Program-made: the position numbers and the translations under genes
Part shown: positions 13,501-28,000 of the stretch, piece by piece
Layout: every line of letters starts with the position of its first letter
Numbering within the stretch: position 1 is the stretch's first letter
Assembly: GCA_029339505.1 (NCBI GenBank)
Contig: JAQISU010000094.1
Span: 8,698,501 to 8,762,500 of the forward strand
Direction: 5' to 3'
DNA from: Unio delphinus
Lineage: Eukaryota; Mollusca; Bivalvia; Unionida; Unionidae
DNA: 64,000 bases
Notes under the pieces: model-generated
Seen by the model: the letters and a program-made list of their open reading frames with translations, nothing else
The model's database searches: none
What the model was told of the DNA's origin: nothing

Positions 13501-16150
13501 TATTCGTACTCAGAGCTATGAAACCTGCACAACTGGATTAAATGAAATGAGCCCTCAGAAATAAACAATTCTTACAACCAGTGATAGAGAAAATCACTTT
13601 AGCTAGACAGTCCTCCACTCTGAAAGCAAAAAGGCAAGTGACATGTTTTCAACCAGTGGTGAACAAACAAACAAATGATATCTCTCTTGGCATCTATACT
13701 GCATGAATGCTACCTACAAGACCCAGTTTAGGCTTTCAAGTATTAACTCAGTAAAACAACCATTACATTAAGGGAGATCATCTCTATTTCTCAAGAAAGA
13801 TTATATCAAAACCGACTCATCTCATCCTGGATTAAGTGGATTATTCACTTGATATAGTGAATTAATTGCAACTCAGATTAATTTATTGTGCATTTTGGCA
13901 TACAAGTTTAGAGCAGTTGGCACTGGTCATGCATTCAACCGGAACTGTTCTTTAGCCAATACCATTCACACTGATGGATGGAGATTGGAGTCAACATTCT
14001 CTTGCTTTTATCTCCAAGATCTGTCCTCCCAGAGGGTCCAGTTTAATCTGGTAAGATCTATATCCACAGCTCAACAGGTCACCATTCTAGGTCAGTCAAC
14101 AGCAGCTTCACAACTTCTGCTGGATTTGTTGGGATGTGTTGGGAAATTTCCCAATTTGAAGCCATGCCCAGACAGATGGAATCTCATCCAGTGGGGTTTC
14201 CATAGAAGCTGTCTCACATACCCTATTGGACTGAAGATGGTATCTGTTGGGTAAGGGGATGTACCTTCCTCCACCTTTACTTATTCTCCTAAGGTATTAT
14301 GATTGGGTAACATATTTAAAGAAACAAATTTTCCTAGTAAAGTATGTTTCTCTGAGAATACTTACCCATCATAATACACATGCAGCCTCTCAACCTCTTA
14401 ATATTTACATCCTTAGAGAGCATGCTTTTTGCTCAAGTAGTAATTTATGTATTCTTGTAATTTGCCGCCAAGTCTTTTATGTAAGACTGGGTTAGTATTC
14501 TTGAAGAAACATATTTTACTAGGAAATATTGGTGTCTGATGTTTGACATGGGTGAGAAAAAAAAACAATATAGGTGGTTGGTAGCTAGAAAAAAATCCTG
14601 GCTTCAGATGTATACCACTGGTATTTTGCTTTGCAAAGCTTGCTGAAAGCATATAATCAAACTCCTCAACTGGATCTTTCTTGTCTTGGTGCCTACACAG
14701 TTATGTCATTTTTCAGGTTGTTTGTATAGTTTCTTTTTAGAAGACCTACATTTCTCTCTATCCATTCTTTTGTCTGTGTCTCTCTCTTCCAAAACATCTA
14801 AATGGTAATTCATCACATTGTCCCATGTAGTATCCATCTGTGAGAGAGGTCACTGGGATTAGGTCAGATATACAAATATTGCAATTTTTAAATATTTTTT
14901 AAATTCAAACTTTGTTGATGTATTTGTTGCAGAAAGGATGGGTTGGAATGCAAACATCATATGAAGTGTTAGGGATTTGCCATGGCAACTTTTCAAGTAC
15001 CATACCTAATGTTTGAGATGGCAAGGATAATTTAAAGAAATGTTGTCATTAATGATTCATTTTTCTTCTCGTATATTGTCAAGAATATTTTTTTAACAGA
15101 AGCAACCAGTGTTGCATGACAATTATATATTAACACATTAAGCCCTGGAAGTTTTTGCTGTTTTCACATGAAATGCGATTGGGAAACACATTTTGGGGAC
15201 TATTTCTGAATACATCCTAATACTTTGACTTCCAAGCAATTTTCCATTAGCCCAATGCCTATTTGTGCCTAAAACAACGTTTTCCATTGGTTATTTTGCT
15301 CGTGCATGAGCAGGTGAAAAGTTGGATGTTTTAAAAACATGTTTTTGCTTAACGGACCCATCATCTTAATATGGAGAAGACTCTTTATTAAAAATGCCCA
15401 CATTAGCTTACTTTTTGCACCTGTTTAACTGTCTGTGTGCACTTCAGATCAGTCTGCCGTAGATCTGAGTCCAAAATGTTGAAAATCTAGACACAAAATT
15501 GGATTCCGTGCACCGGCGAATTTGGTTTTTCCTTCTCTACTTTGTAGTGCAACTAAAATGTTCAGATTATTTGGTATCATTGTAGAGCTAAATCTGTCTA
15601 CCTTTCTATAATACCACCCACTTTAGTGTATCATACATGAACTTGAAGCTACAGAGCTTGGCAGTAGGCTACTACCATCTGCCCTGTAAACGTGGCGCCA
15701 GGAGTTAATGTGTTAAGAGTCAAAAACTGTGAAGAGTATTTATTAGATTTTTATGTTAGAGAAAAACTTGAAATGAAAAGCAACCTTTCAAATAAGTCAG
15801 AATATCCTAAATGTACAAAAGATATAAAACCTTTTTTACATGCAGCAAAAATGTTTGGAAACTTTTTATGATTTAAATAATTTCAATATTTTATTTCAGC
15901 CCCAGAAATACTAGCTGTATATCCCTATGGTCACACTGCAGACTGGTGGTCACTGGGGATTCTTATGTATGCAATGCTGGTTGGCAAGGTATGGGTTCCA
16001 TTTAGGTTTTGAGAAAAAATTCAGTTCTTTTAAGAAAGAAAAACATGATCAGGGCTGATCCAATAAAACACATATGGGACCAGGAGAAGGCAATTTGTCT
16101 AAGATGTTCTGAACCCACCAACTGAATTTTTTGATCAATAAAATCACCTA

Positions 16151-16242
<92 letters not shown>

Positions 16243-18969
16243 AAGTGGTACCCCACTGTAACGCGATATTTGGTTGGGGTCCAAGAAATTTGATCGTGTT
16301 AAAAGCGGGGTCGCGTTTGTACAGGGCTTTACAGTATTATAATTTTTTTCAGCCAACATCGCATTGTCGTATATACGTGTACTCGTGTATCATGTAACAA
16401 ATCTGAGTATTATCGAATGAATATTAAATGGAATGCAGTAAAATAATACTTATTTTAAAAGAATGGACGCATAATATATTTATAGGTTATTACTTATATG
16501 TTAAATAGTTTTACTAATTTTTATTGTTTTTCCCCCGAAAATAAATGTTGAGCGATAATACCCCGACTGACATTATGTAATGAATAGAGTATCAACATCA
16601 TTTACTATTGTGCCATCGTGGCAAGCAGTTCATCCATAATGCATGTAATTCCATTTGAAAATTGCACAGATTTAAAATATTCAATAATTTTGTTCAAGAT
16701 CGCTGTCTGAATTCAATGTCCAATATATAGCATGAACAGATTATTAACACCATTTACTTACTGTCTGATATTGTATCATCGTGGCATGCAGCTAATTCAT
16801 AATACCTGTATTTCCATTGCAAAAATTGCAGATGTATTTAAACTATTAAATATTTTACAGATCATTATGTGTCTGAATTCAATGGGAAAAATTAACAGAA
16901 AATTAGGTTAAGAAAGATGTAGCAAGTGTACATTTCATTACGTTCTAGGGTCTATGAACGGTGTCTATACAAATTGTAAACTTGATTTTCCATAACGGTA
17001 AAATATATTTTTATATATACAAAAAATAGGAAAGTAATGGCGAGTTCATAAACAAACACCATGCACATCAAATCTGAGAACTAAATCATAAAATGTAGTG
17101 AGTCTATAATGGTCACGCATCACTGATACAAAGTTTTTTTCAGCTGTACGCATGTATAATTTCATACCCTTTCAATTTCCAGCTATCAACACCACATTGT
17201 TGGCTGCTTGGTTGTGTATGCAGTTCAAGAACACATGTCGTTTTATTTTGTTTTTTTATGATTTAATGCCATTTTTCAGCACAATATAGGTATACATGGC
17301 GGCCAGTATTAATGGTGGATGAAGAACCCGGAAACCCCCTGGAAAGAACCACCAACCCACGAGAAGCTACTGACAAGCTTTCTCACATAACTACATTAGC
17401 CGAATCTTAGACTCAAACCCACACAGACAGAGGTGAGATGGCAATGATCCGTAATGAATAGCGCTTTAGACCACTTGGCCACTTGGGGCCCAAACACGTG
17501 TTGTTACTCTTGGATCAATAAAAAGTTATATTTCCGATGTTTATTCAGGCATACAATTCAAGGACCTGGTGAAATTAACACATTTCAGAAGCCGCATTTT
17601 ACACATTATTTCTCATACTTTATTGTATATATCGTTTTATATTAGAATTCATACACAATCTCTTCCCCAAAATCATAATAAACTTTTTTTTGCACAAAGT
17701 GTAATGAACGACTTCCGTTTGTCAACTTGCTTTTCCGTAACGGTAAAATATTTATAAAAAGAAGGGGGAAATTAATAACCATTTCATATGCAAACCCCAT
17801 ACACAGGTAAAACCTGAGAACTAAGTGCAGTAGGCCTGCAATGGGCACAAGTCACTTTTATAATTGTTTTTAAGCTGAACGCATGTCAATGTTATACCTT
17901 CTCATTTCCAGCTAGTGCAGCGGACATTATTTACTGGTCAACTGATTGCGTCTAATAACACCGCCAAGCCCAGAAAACATGTTGGCGGCTTTAAATTTTG
18001 TTGTTGATTTTTTTTATCAACCACCGCATTGTCTGCTGCATGATTGTATGTGCAGTTAAAGAAGAAACACACGTTGGCTATCGTTTGAGCAGCGATTGTA
18101 TACAGAATTAATTGAAGACAACCACAAAGACCACATCATATTTATTTTGGCATGACACTTCAAAAACTTGGTGTAATTGTTAAATTTAAGAAGCTATGCC
18201 ACGATCGTGTTATATTAATATTCATATGCAAACTCTTCCTCAAAATGATAATAAATGTTTTACACACTATTTCTCGTACTGAAAATACAAAAAATCTCCC
18301 GGTACGAGAAAAATACACGTATATATATTTAACATTTCCGGAACCATACCATGATCGTATTATTCAAATTCATATGTTATCTCTTCTCTATTCGCAATCT
18401 CTTCCCCGAAATGATAATAAATTCTTAATATACTATTTCACTTTCTTTGAAGAGAGAAAAAAAATCATGCGAATAAATATACGAAATTTCAGGAGCCACG
18501 CCTTGACCGCGTTATATCCGAATTCACATTATGGTGGGTCGCGTGATAGTGGGGTTCCACTGGATATATATAGATGATTTTTATTATCATCTTTTAGGTA
18601 CCTCACATAATATAAATTTGAGAATATTTTTATCAAAAGAAAACTAGTCACTTTTGTAAGCATATCATAATAGTACATTTATCCATATGTTAAGGAAAAC
18701 AGCCATTATCAATGTGAATCATGGATGTTGTATAATTGTAATTTGTTAGAGAGGGTTGTTTTCAACTTGAGAACATGTTGGGTCAGGAAAATTGTGAATC
18801 AATAAGCACTTAATGTGAGTGTTGTAAATATATAATTTTCAGTTTGTTTTTTGTTTGTATTCTTATAATAATCCATGTGGATTTAGACAATTTGTAACTA
18901 ACTGCAGATCCAGAAATGTAGCAAAAATAAATCTCTTTTATTCATACAGTTTCCTGTAATTAAGGCATG

Positions 18970-19034
<65 letters not shown>

Positions 19035-22000
19035 TGAGCACACACTCTTAAATACACTAGCTCTTATAAAATCTCCTTATTTGTATTCCAGTACCCAGTG
19101 GATGGTGCTAAAGACCATGTGGAGATGGCTCAGAAAGTGCTAGAATGTGACTACCTGTGTCCTTCATTTGTCTCTGACAAAATGCAAGATATTGTAAATA
19201 AGGTAATGAGATCAGTTTATTAGTAGAATATTAAAGGGTGTACTTGAACTAGCACAGCTGTGGATAATTACCAACAAGGCATCAGCCAACTTAAAATATA
19301 TCCACTACAGCATTACAGGTGCATTTATTGACTAGGACCATAATGTAATTCCTTAGGCCATGTTAGTTGACTGAATACTTGACTTAGATCTGTTTTCAGT
19401 TTTATTTCTGCCCATCCTATTTTGCTTCCATTATTGTTTTCTATGTGCTTACATGTTTGTATGCTTGTTTGACCTGTATCTTTTTTTAAAAGTTATATTG
19501 TTAGTACTTAAAAAGGACAATACATAGTGATCACAATGTCCATCAGGATCAACATTTTATGTAAAGGTTTCTCCTTTGAATACATTCCCGAATCACATTA
19601 TGTTAGGAATATTAACCAGGCACTTTGTGAATCCAAAACTACTTAAAGATCAAAATCATCTTTTTCAAAAATATATTTCAATAGACAAAGGGCAATAACT
19701 GTTGCCCATTACCTTCCCTTGGCACCACCTGGATTTGCTAGTATTTAGCTTTATTAACTGATTCATCCAACATTCGTTTTGGATTTATTATGTTAATTAA
19801 TCATTCTACTGCAAATTGTGTACACTATCTTTACAATTTCTGCCAAGTTTGAGTGATTTTTATCACCTTTAGGGACTTTACCCTTGTAAGACCCCACCCC
19901 ACCATGCTTTCATTGGCTCTGCAAGTTCATTAAGAGGAAGCATGATTTTGGCATTTTTTGCTTCAGAGCTTCAGAGCATCAGAGCTTGAAAGTCCACCAT
20001 GATTTTTTTTGTTTATACTCAGCATACAACATCCATTGCTGCCAACCTTTCACGATTTTGGCATGAATTTCACGACTTTTTTAGTGATTCAAGAATTCAC
20101 GCTACATGCAAATAATTTATGAATTCCCTAATTCTCATTTATTTAAAATATTTAATAAAATAACCAATTTCTGCTGGTTGCGGTATTAGTGAACTACAGC
20201 TGATTGGTACTGTTGGCCTGGTTGCAAGCATTTTAACGTATTTATATATAAACACCTTTAACAGAAACGGGTGACTAACTGGAATTTTGTTCCGCGCATG
20301 TATCGCCAACGCTGATTTGAATTAATATTTTACAACTTATTTTGAAAATGTCTTCACCACCAAGGAAAAATTTAGTCCAAGTTTCCTTTAACTCTTGTTA
20401 CCCCATTTTTACTTTAGAAATTTGTTTATTGTCCATATCGCGTGACTATATGACCTCATTGACAAGTAGGTTGTGAGATTTGTATGGTCATGTTACTCAG
20501 ACTGAAAATATCCAGATCCAGATCAAATTTCAGTAACGACGTACTTTCATTTCTTCTGTCAATGGATTATAGTAGTATACAGAGCCAATGGCTACTACAC
20601 TTTGCAGATTTCTTACATTTTGTAACTGGATATGGAAAGCCCTTTGTTGATTTATCTCCATCAAGAATTCCTACACTAAGGACATGTCTGCATATAGGCT
20701 TCATCCTTAGTCATGCATTTCTATTCTTTGCTCATAGTCTAATTTGTGAGACAAATGGAACAAAACATAAAACTGTTGTGGTTCTGGATCTGTCTTATTA
20801 TTGAACTGAAAGACAGCGCAGAGCTATGCCTTATATCATTACCTGGATAATGTTAGACAAATATAAAGCAATGAAGCATCCAGCTGAAAACCAAAATAAT
20901 TAACCATGCTACCTGTGAGATGTTCAAGGACAACCCATATAGGTAAATACACCGAAGTGTGTTGTTCAGACACTAAATGTATGTAGCTAGTCATTGTGAT
21001 ATATATGTATAATAAGAGTTTTCTGTAGGTCTCAAAGATGTGCATGTTAACATAATTAAAAGTACAGTCCATACCTTTCTGTAGGTCTCAGAGATGTGCA
21101 TTTTAACATAATTAAAAGTACAGTCCATACCTTTCTGTAGGTCTCAGCGATGTGCATGTTAACATAATTAAAAGTACAGTCCATACCTTTCTGTAGGTCT
21201 CAGAGATGTGCATGTTAACATAATTAAAAGTACAGTCCATACCTTTCTGTAGGTCTCAGAGATGTGCATTTGAACATAATTAAAAGTACAGTCCATACCT
21301 TTCTGTAGGTCTCAGCGATGTGCATGTTAACATAATTAAAAGTACAGTCCATACCTTTCTGTAGGTCTCAGAGATGTGCATGTTAACATAAATAAAAGTA
21401 CAGTTCTTACCTTTCTGAAGGTCTCAGAGATATGCATGTTAACATAATTAAAAGTACAGTCCATACCTTTCTGAAGGTCTCAGAGATGTGCATGTTAACA
21501 TAATTAAAAGTACAGTCCATACCTTTCTGTAGGTCTCAGAGATGTGCATGTTAACATAATTAAAAGTACAGTCCATACCTTTCTGAAGGTCTCAGAGATG
21601 TGCATGTTAACATAATTAAAAGTACAGTCCATACCTTTCTGTAGGTCTCAGAGATGTGCATGTTAACATAATTAAAAGTACAGTCCATACCTTTCTGAAG
21701 CCTACTTATACAAGTACCTATGTACAATTAAATGTGTAAAGATGACAAAGTGTGGCTAGAATTGTAAGGGCAGAATTTTGTCAACATAGAAAGAAAGACA
21801 AGTTGGAAATACAGATAGAGTATACTTTTTTTATCAAGTGATAATTTCTTCAACTTGTAGCAACATTGATTCTGACCACTCCAGTGGCTTAGTGGTTAGT
21901 GTCCGCATCAGATGTGGAGGTTATGGGTTTGAACCCCAGCTGAGTCAGACCTAAGACTCATGACAAATGGTACTTGCTGCCTTGCTACGTGCTCAGCATA

Positions 22001-25000
22001 AAGAGGTTTGTGTTAGGACTGGTCGTTCTGGTGTCAGGATAATGTGACTGGGTGGTACATGTCTGCAGCATGATGTCCCAGTGCTAGACATCACTATAAA
22101 CTGCTACACTGCAGACATTGTAGCAATATTACTGGATAATTGTTAAAGCTTCATTAATAATCCAAATCACACACACACACACTCAACATTGATCGTTTTT
22201 TTGCAAATTCTTTGATTGTGAAAGCTTACTTCTCAACACAATTAGAAGTAGTAACTGAGATATTCATGGTTTTGCTGCCAGTCCCTTTATCAAGTGGAGA
22301 TCACTCTGACACACTGCCTTCTAGGTGGTCAGACAACTTTTAGCTCAGTTTAGTTAAAAGTTTTATCAGAGAGGGCAGGATTTGCTATGTAGTAGTACTT
22401 CTCCAAAGGTATAATGATTGGGTAAATATTTGCAAAGAAACTTATTTTACTTGAATAAATTAATCTTCTTCACTTTGGTACTACATTGACAGATATTATC
22501 ATGACCTCCTATAACGAGTGAAAGTATATGCATGCCCTGTAGGATGTTGGAAACCAATAGCCACCCTCATTTTAGTTTTTTTATTTTTGTCTTAAAACCT
22601 TGTTTACTTTTTAAATGGTGATGGTTACAAAGGATTCAGTAAAGGTCAGTGGTGTTTCATGTTTTTGTTGTAATTTCATCATTGATATCAGTCTGCACTT
22701 TGCCTGCAGACCCTCCTGCAAGGTTAATATGGTCTTCATAGCAATGTTGAAATGTAAATTTTGCTGTAAAATTATGGTTAGATTGTTGCATTCTTCAGGT
22801 GGCTTGTATTAACAGTGAATTTTAATAATAAAATTGATTCATGCATTATGATTAAAGATATCAAATTGTCTTTGGTGTGGTTAGCAACAGTGGTGCTAAA
22901 TTATTAAATGCTTGCCTAGAAAGTGAGTAAAACAAGAGTTGTCTCCCTATGGGTATATGAATTGTCACATGCCCTATAGTCTTGGTTATTGTGCTTGCTC
23001 ATGCTGGTGTGCATGCTTCTTATGAGAGCCTTACAAATTCCACTTCTTAACATAACATTCCAGTGTTGGAGAAAAGTATTGGAGTTTTCTGAATGTAGAG
23101 AAATATACTCCCATGTGTTTTCTACCTGATTAACATATTAACTGCCTACCCTGGGCTTGTGAGTACTTGTTATTTATTATATGTATTTATAATTTGCTTT
23201 ATATAGTTCAGAATATAGTGTTCTGAATAAATAATTGGTGTTTGCATCTACACTGGTAGTTTAGACATTGTTAGACTGAGTATCACCTGTATATACATTT
23301 GTTTTCTTCTCATTAATTACAGGTGCCATATGCATTGGGCAAAAGCAAGTGCTGTGAGTTGAGGAGTTTAAACTGGCAGTAGACAATCACCCAACTTGTA
23401 CCTTTTGTATGAGGTACAATTGGACCCTGTGTTTGTGCTCAGTGAATGGATTATAGTAGTAAGGCAACCGTTTTCGGCCAAACAGCACTTTCTGGAGAAA
23501 GGAGTCAGCTAAGAAATGAATGATTATCGACTCTAATTTATTAGTATTGCTGCCAATGCCAGCTCAGTAGACAGCTCTGTCTTAAAGTAGTTTCAGAAGG
23601 CAGAAAGTTTGCTGTTAAGGAAGCAAATCATCTTATGCACTTTCTTACACAACACAAACTTGACCATCACCCCTGGTGATGCAGCCAAATATTTATGGTA
23701 CAGAAGGCTGACTTGAAATAAACATTTGACAGTCTTTAAGACAAAGGTTCCAGCCATTGACAGTGACTTTGCAGACTGACAATGAAGAAATCCATAAATC
23801 AGTATCCTGAATAACACAAGTTCTTAAGTAAGCAGCTCTCTCCAGGAATATAATAACCTCCATGTATATGGAGTCAGCAGAATGGGATGCCCTTCTGAAG
23901 GTCATCATATGGCAATTCACAGATTGCAGTTGCTCTGGTATAATCTTCTCTTTGACTTCCGAATTGAAGTAGTCACAAGACAGGTCAACAAAGAGGCATC
24001 AGAGACCTCAGATGCTTTACCTAGGAGATAACAGAGGAACAGAAAGGACCTTTTAAACTAATACTGTAGGAAATGCTTTTCCATGCCAATTGCTTGTCAA
24101 GAATTAAGTGCCTGCTGACAACATGGTTTCATTCAGTTCCATCTTCCCAACAGCCATCTTTAAAGAAATGACAACCTTCTTATGCTGCCTTTATCAGACA
24201 TCATGTTATGGAGAAGATGTTGGTATTTCATTGTATAATGGGAACACTGCAATGATGATTGATGGTCCTATCAGACTATTATAGAATGACTTCAAATTAC
24301 ATTTAATTCCACACCCCCTTTGGCAAGTACCTCATTTGCTACAGACATTCAAAGAGACCCACACAATGCCAACATGCTGTGTGTGAAATCATTACTCTTC
24401 TTTCTGAAAGGGTGATTGAAGTTTAATGTCACCATTCAGTCTTTGATGGATCTCAGTCAGCTCAATTGATATATTCCACACTTTTCATAAAGAAGTCACA
24501 TAAATTGGTTCTCATTGCTGTTTAGGAGGGAGATTTCATTGTCAATCTGGATCATCAAGTTGTGTACTTCAAAGTTCCCATACATAGATCATCTCAATCA
24601 TTCCCTTTTTTATCTGTTCGGGTTCTAGAAAATGCCTAAACATCAGCCTATGGGTCTTGACAAACATCGTAGATCGCATGGATATGACCTTCAGATACCT
24701 GGAAAAACACCACTCTGCATCAACCATGAAATTCCTCATAACACTCTTGCTAAGTCTTTATTTCATAGGCAAAAGGGTCTAATTTGATCTCACTCCATCT
24801 CATCACTTCATTCAGTTTTTTTATATATGGAATTTAGTATTCTTTTAAATCTGATGGCTAATCCTCAAGTATATGCACTGAGCCTCATCAGAATGATGAC
24901 TTTCATTCACTGAGAATCTGATCTCAGCCAAAACATTACTGCTCCACCAGCAGCAGACGATATTGACTTTTTCATTTTTGAGACAATTTTAAAATTATCC

Positions 25001-28000
25001 AACTTGAACATTGTTAGTCAGAGAACTGCCGAGTGGATCAATCAGTCAGTTTTGAATGGCATGAAGTCCCAGCCTAGTAAATGTGAGGACTTCACTTGGT
25101 TTATGGCTAGCATTCCACAGTAAAACCAGCCACCAGAAATAACAATCTGTACAGATGCCAGATTATTAGGTTAAAGCACCGACTTCCAGGCGTCCCTTTT
25201 AAAAGTGAGTGGGGCATGGCTTTGTTGGGAGATCTCATTTCATTTCACCAGGAATGTCTTGCACCTATGCCAGGATGCATTATATGGCTGGGCATTTTTG
25301 TTCTATCAGATAATTCAGCTGCCGTCAGATGGATCAGCAGGCAAGAGGGTACCAAATCCTAGACCACTGCCATCTGGCTTGGGATTGTCACATGTGGTAT
25401 CCTTGTCTAAAATCCACCTCCAAAACAACCCAGATATCATCATTGCCCAAGCAGACTTGCTTTCAGGGCAGAATCATGTAATTCATGCAAAATGCTCCAT
25501 TCACATTTGTTTCCAGCTGAATCTGTACCTGCTGGAGTCAACTTCAAATAGACATATGTAACAGTATATAATGCCTCGATTCTGATATCTGTCAATCCAT
25601 ACTAGGTCCAGAGGTAAGCAGCTTGAAAGAATACTTTGTAGGTTTAACATTGAAGGTATGACTATCTACAAGAGTGAAGCCATTACAGTTGTATTTGATT
25701 GAAAGGCAATTATGCAAACATGGACTGGCACTGGGTATTCAAGTTGAGTGCTCCCATTGTCTCATTCATGTAAGAGCATTGTTCAAAGTTGAACAACTTA
25801 ATTTTGATTGGATGCTGTGGCTTGCTGCCGCATCCAGTGTTATTCAGAAACCTGAAGCACAGAAACATCTGCTTGATATGCCAAGGTGTAGAGAGGGTTA
25901 TCAGAACCATGTCTGGTGAAGATGACCACTCTGGAAGTTGATGAAGTTGAGGGTCTAGTTTTATTCCAATGATGTGAATGAAAGCATTTCAACTCTTTCA
26001 AAGCACAAAATATCACAAATAGATACTTTCTTTTTTTATTTTTTATTGAAAGATAGAAAATTTATTTCCATCGTTATAAAGGGTTATTGTTCCATGATAT
26101 TGGACACATTCAGGCATCATAGAAGGGAGGACACAACTCAGAACAAGGACCTTGCTGACCTTCTGGTCAGCTTCAGTTTCTTGCAACTGGTAAAAAAACC
26201 CACCTTTTGCGTCAGAAATTGTTGTTTGAATTTTGGGACATGAACTCTTATGATATGCTATGTCACCAGATCACATTCATTTTGAAACAGAGATATCCGT
26301 GAGACATGACCTGAGAATTGTGGAAAATTTTACAATACTTGTTGAAGCTGACTGATCCAACTGTGCATTTGACCTTTTATGTGGCAGATTATAATTCATA
26401 CACAGATTAGGAATAGATTTGTTTTAGAAACAGTCAGCAGATTAGGCTTGGAAACAGTTAACATATGAATGCTCAGAAATGGTATGACAGAGTAAGGCTT
26501 AGAAATGGTTAATAGAGAAAAGATTAGAAATGGTCAGCAGATTAAGGATTAGAAATGGTCAAAAGAGTAAGGCTAGAATGGTCAACAGATAAAGCAATAA
26601 AAACAGTCAACAGATTATCGCTTAGAATTGCTCAATAGAGTAAGGGTTAGAAATGGTCAATAGATTAATGCTTATGAATGGTCAACAGATGAAGGCTGAG
26701 AAATGAGCAACAGAAGAAATTAGTTTTATAGAACTAAAATGGGATTATCGTTTCAAAAGACAAAATAGAATGGAGCAGTAAGAAAGAAATATGGATTTTT
26801 AAGTGCTAGATTAATAATTAATTCTGGCAATTCCCTCTCCATTTGTTTTCCTACTCCCCTTTCTTTTAGTAACATGGTGGTGGGGGAACACTCATGTTAG
26901 GATAAATCCTGGCTGCATCTCTGTTTCTATCTGGACCTGTTTCAGAATCTACAGCAACTCATGACTTTTCATTGAAACTGCATTCTATTTGCCCTTATTA
27001 TATATTCTATTTGCCCTTATTATACATTCTATTTGCCCTTACAATTACAGGCAGAACAAGCAGGCTTCATGCTCTTTCAATCGACCTGAACTATCTACAG
27101 TTGATTCAATTTCTATTATGATCCCAATTTTCGCAATCATATATTTATCGAAAGTGCACTAAGAAAATCAGAACAAGATGTTATCTTTCCCTGCCAGCGA
27201 AAGAATTTTTTGTCATGCTTATGTTTGCTTATATATGCAACATACAATGATGAACAAACTCAAGGTCAGATGCATTTTGTAGAGTTTCAGCTCATGACGT
27301 CTAGGTTGTAGTCATGATGAAGCATTCATGGGAACTTCTTCTCTGTTGTACAAGTTTTGGGTTGTTGGTTATAATCAACCTTTTCTAGTTTATACATTTA
27401 AGACCTCTCAGTCCAAAGAACTCCATTCAACCTAGTGGGTACAATAGTGAAAGTGCAACTGGTAACTTACCCAGGTCTGTTAGAAGTAGGAATTTTGACT
27501 TCCACTGAATTTGCAAGAGCAAAACACATTCCTATTATATGACATACATTTTCTATATTCCTGGACCTAACCATAATCTTTAGATTATCCATCTGAAGCT
27601 GCCACATACATGTTAGGAAACTGGAGTCTAGCCCAATTTTTGGCAAAGGGGATGTGCTTCCCTCTCCTGTGCCTGTTCTCCGTATGAATTATGAATGGGT
27701 AATGAATTTTAAAAAAAAACAATTGTTTTGAAGATAAAATTGGTTTTTGGATAATATTTCACTGACTATAATGTGTGTATATCCTCCCAAGACATACACT
27801 CAGTTACATTCCTGTAATAACTGATGACTAGATGGAATATGGCATAACTATTCTAGGGGAGATTACTCTTGTCAGGCTAACTTTCTATGCTAGCAGACAA
27901 CAATTTAGCACCATTGTTGCTAACGAAACTAAGGTTTGTTTTAACAGTTTTTTTTTTAGTTTTCTCAGGATTTGTGAGGTTGTGGCATGCATCTAATGTA

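Larger units (their letters stand above)
9770..14400 (+). mobile_element. Decayed DIRS-type retrotransposon, copy 1
   Basis: From 12950 to 13700 broken frames match the DIRS RNase-H and tyrosine-recombinase region: [15 protein letters not shown] at about 13205, [37 protein letters not shown], then [12 protein letters not shown] at the start of the recombinase. Stops and frameshifts are frequent. The end near 9778-9960 (TTTAAGTACTTTATCC, GCTAAATGCTGTCTGACA) matches in inverse the end near 14270-14320 and the segment at 22290-22440, suggesting inverted termini. Two younger insertions interrupt it. Confidence 0.6.
9296..15899 (+). other. Kinase intron 4
   Basis: Mostly a decayed DIRS element (about 9770-14400) interrupted by a piggyBac-like element and a SINE, followed by a 587-bp TTAA element. 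No host gene seen. The stretch 14400-15130 has nothing I can name. Confidence 0.65.
15989..19091 (+). other. Kinase intron 5
   Basis: Contains a TA microsatellite (16155-16232), the Tigger-like element (16243-18560) with a nested SINE, and a second TA run (18971-19032). Nothing else identified. Confidence 0.7.
22290..27900 (+). mobile_element. Decayed DIRS-type retrotransposon, copy 2
   Basis: Broken frames follow DIRS order: [13 protein letters not shown] at about 24385; [20 protein letters not shown] at about 24536, matching the DIRS reverse-transcriptase D-DAYFHVPIH palm; [17 protein letters not shown] at about 25300, the RNase-H region; and [20 protein letters not shown] at about 25475, the segment before the recombinase. 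The 3' end near 27640-27760 (AAAGGGGATGTGCTTCC, TGAATGGGTAATGAATTTT) matches that of copy 1 near 14250. Many stops; not functional. Left boundary inferred from the terminal-repeat-like segment at 22290-22440. Confidence 0.6.

Noticed and set aside
21026..21700. Regular repeats suggesting a CRISPR array
   Set aside because: Units are contiguous without unique spacers, and the DNA is eukaryotic.
23593..23920. Minus-strand ORFs inside DIRS copy 2
   Set aside because: Shadow frames; the recognisable coding of this region is on the + strand.
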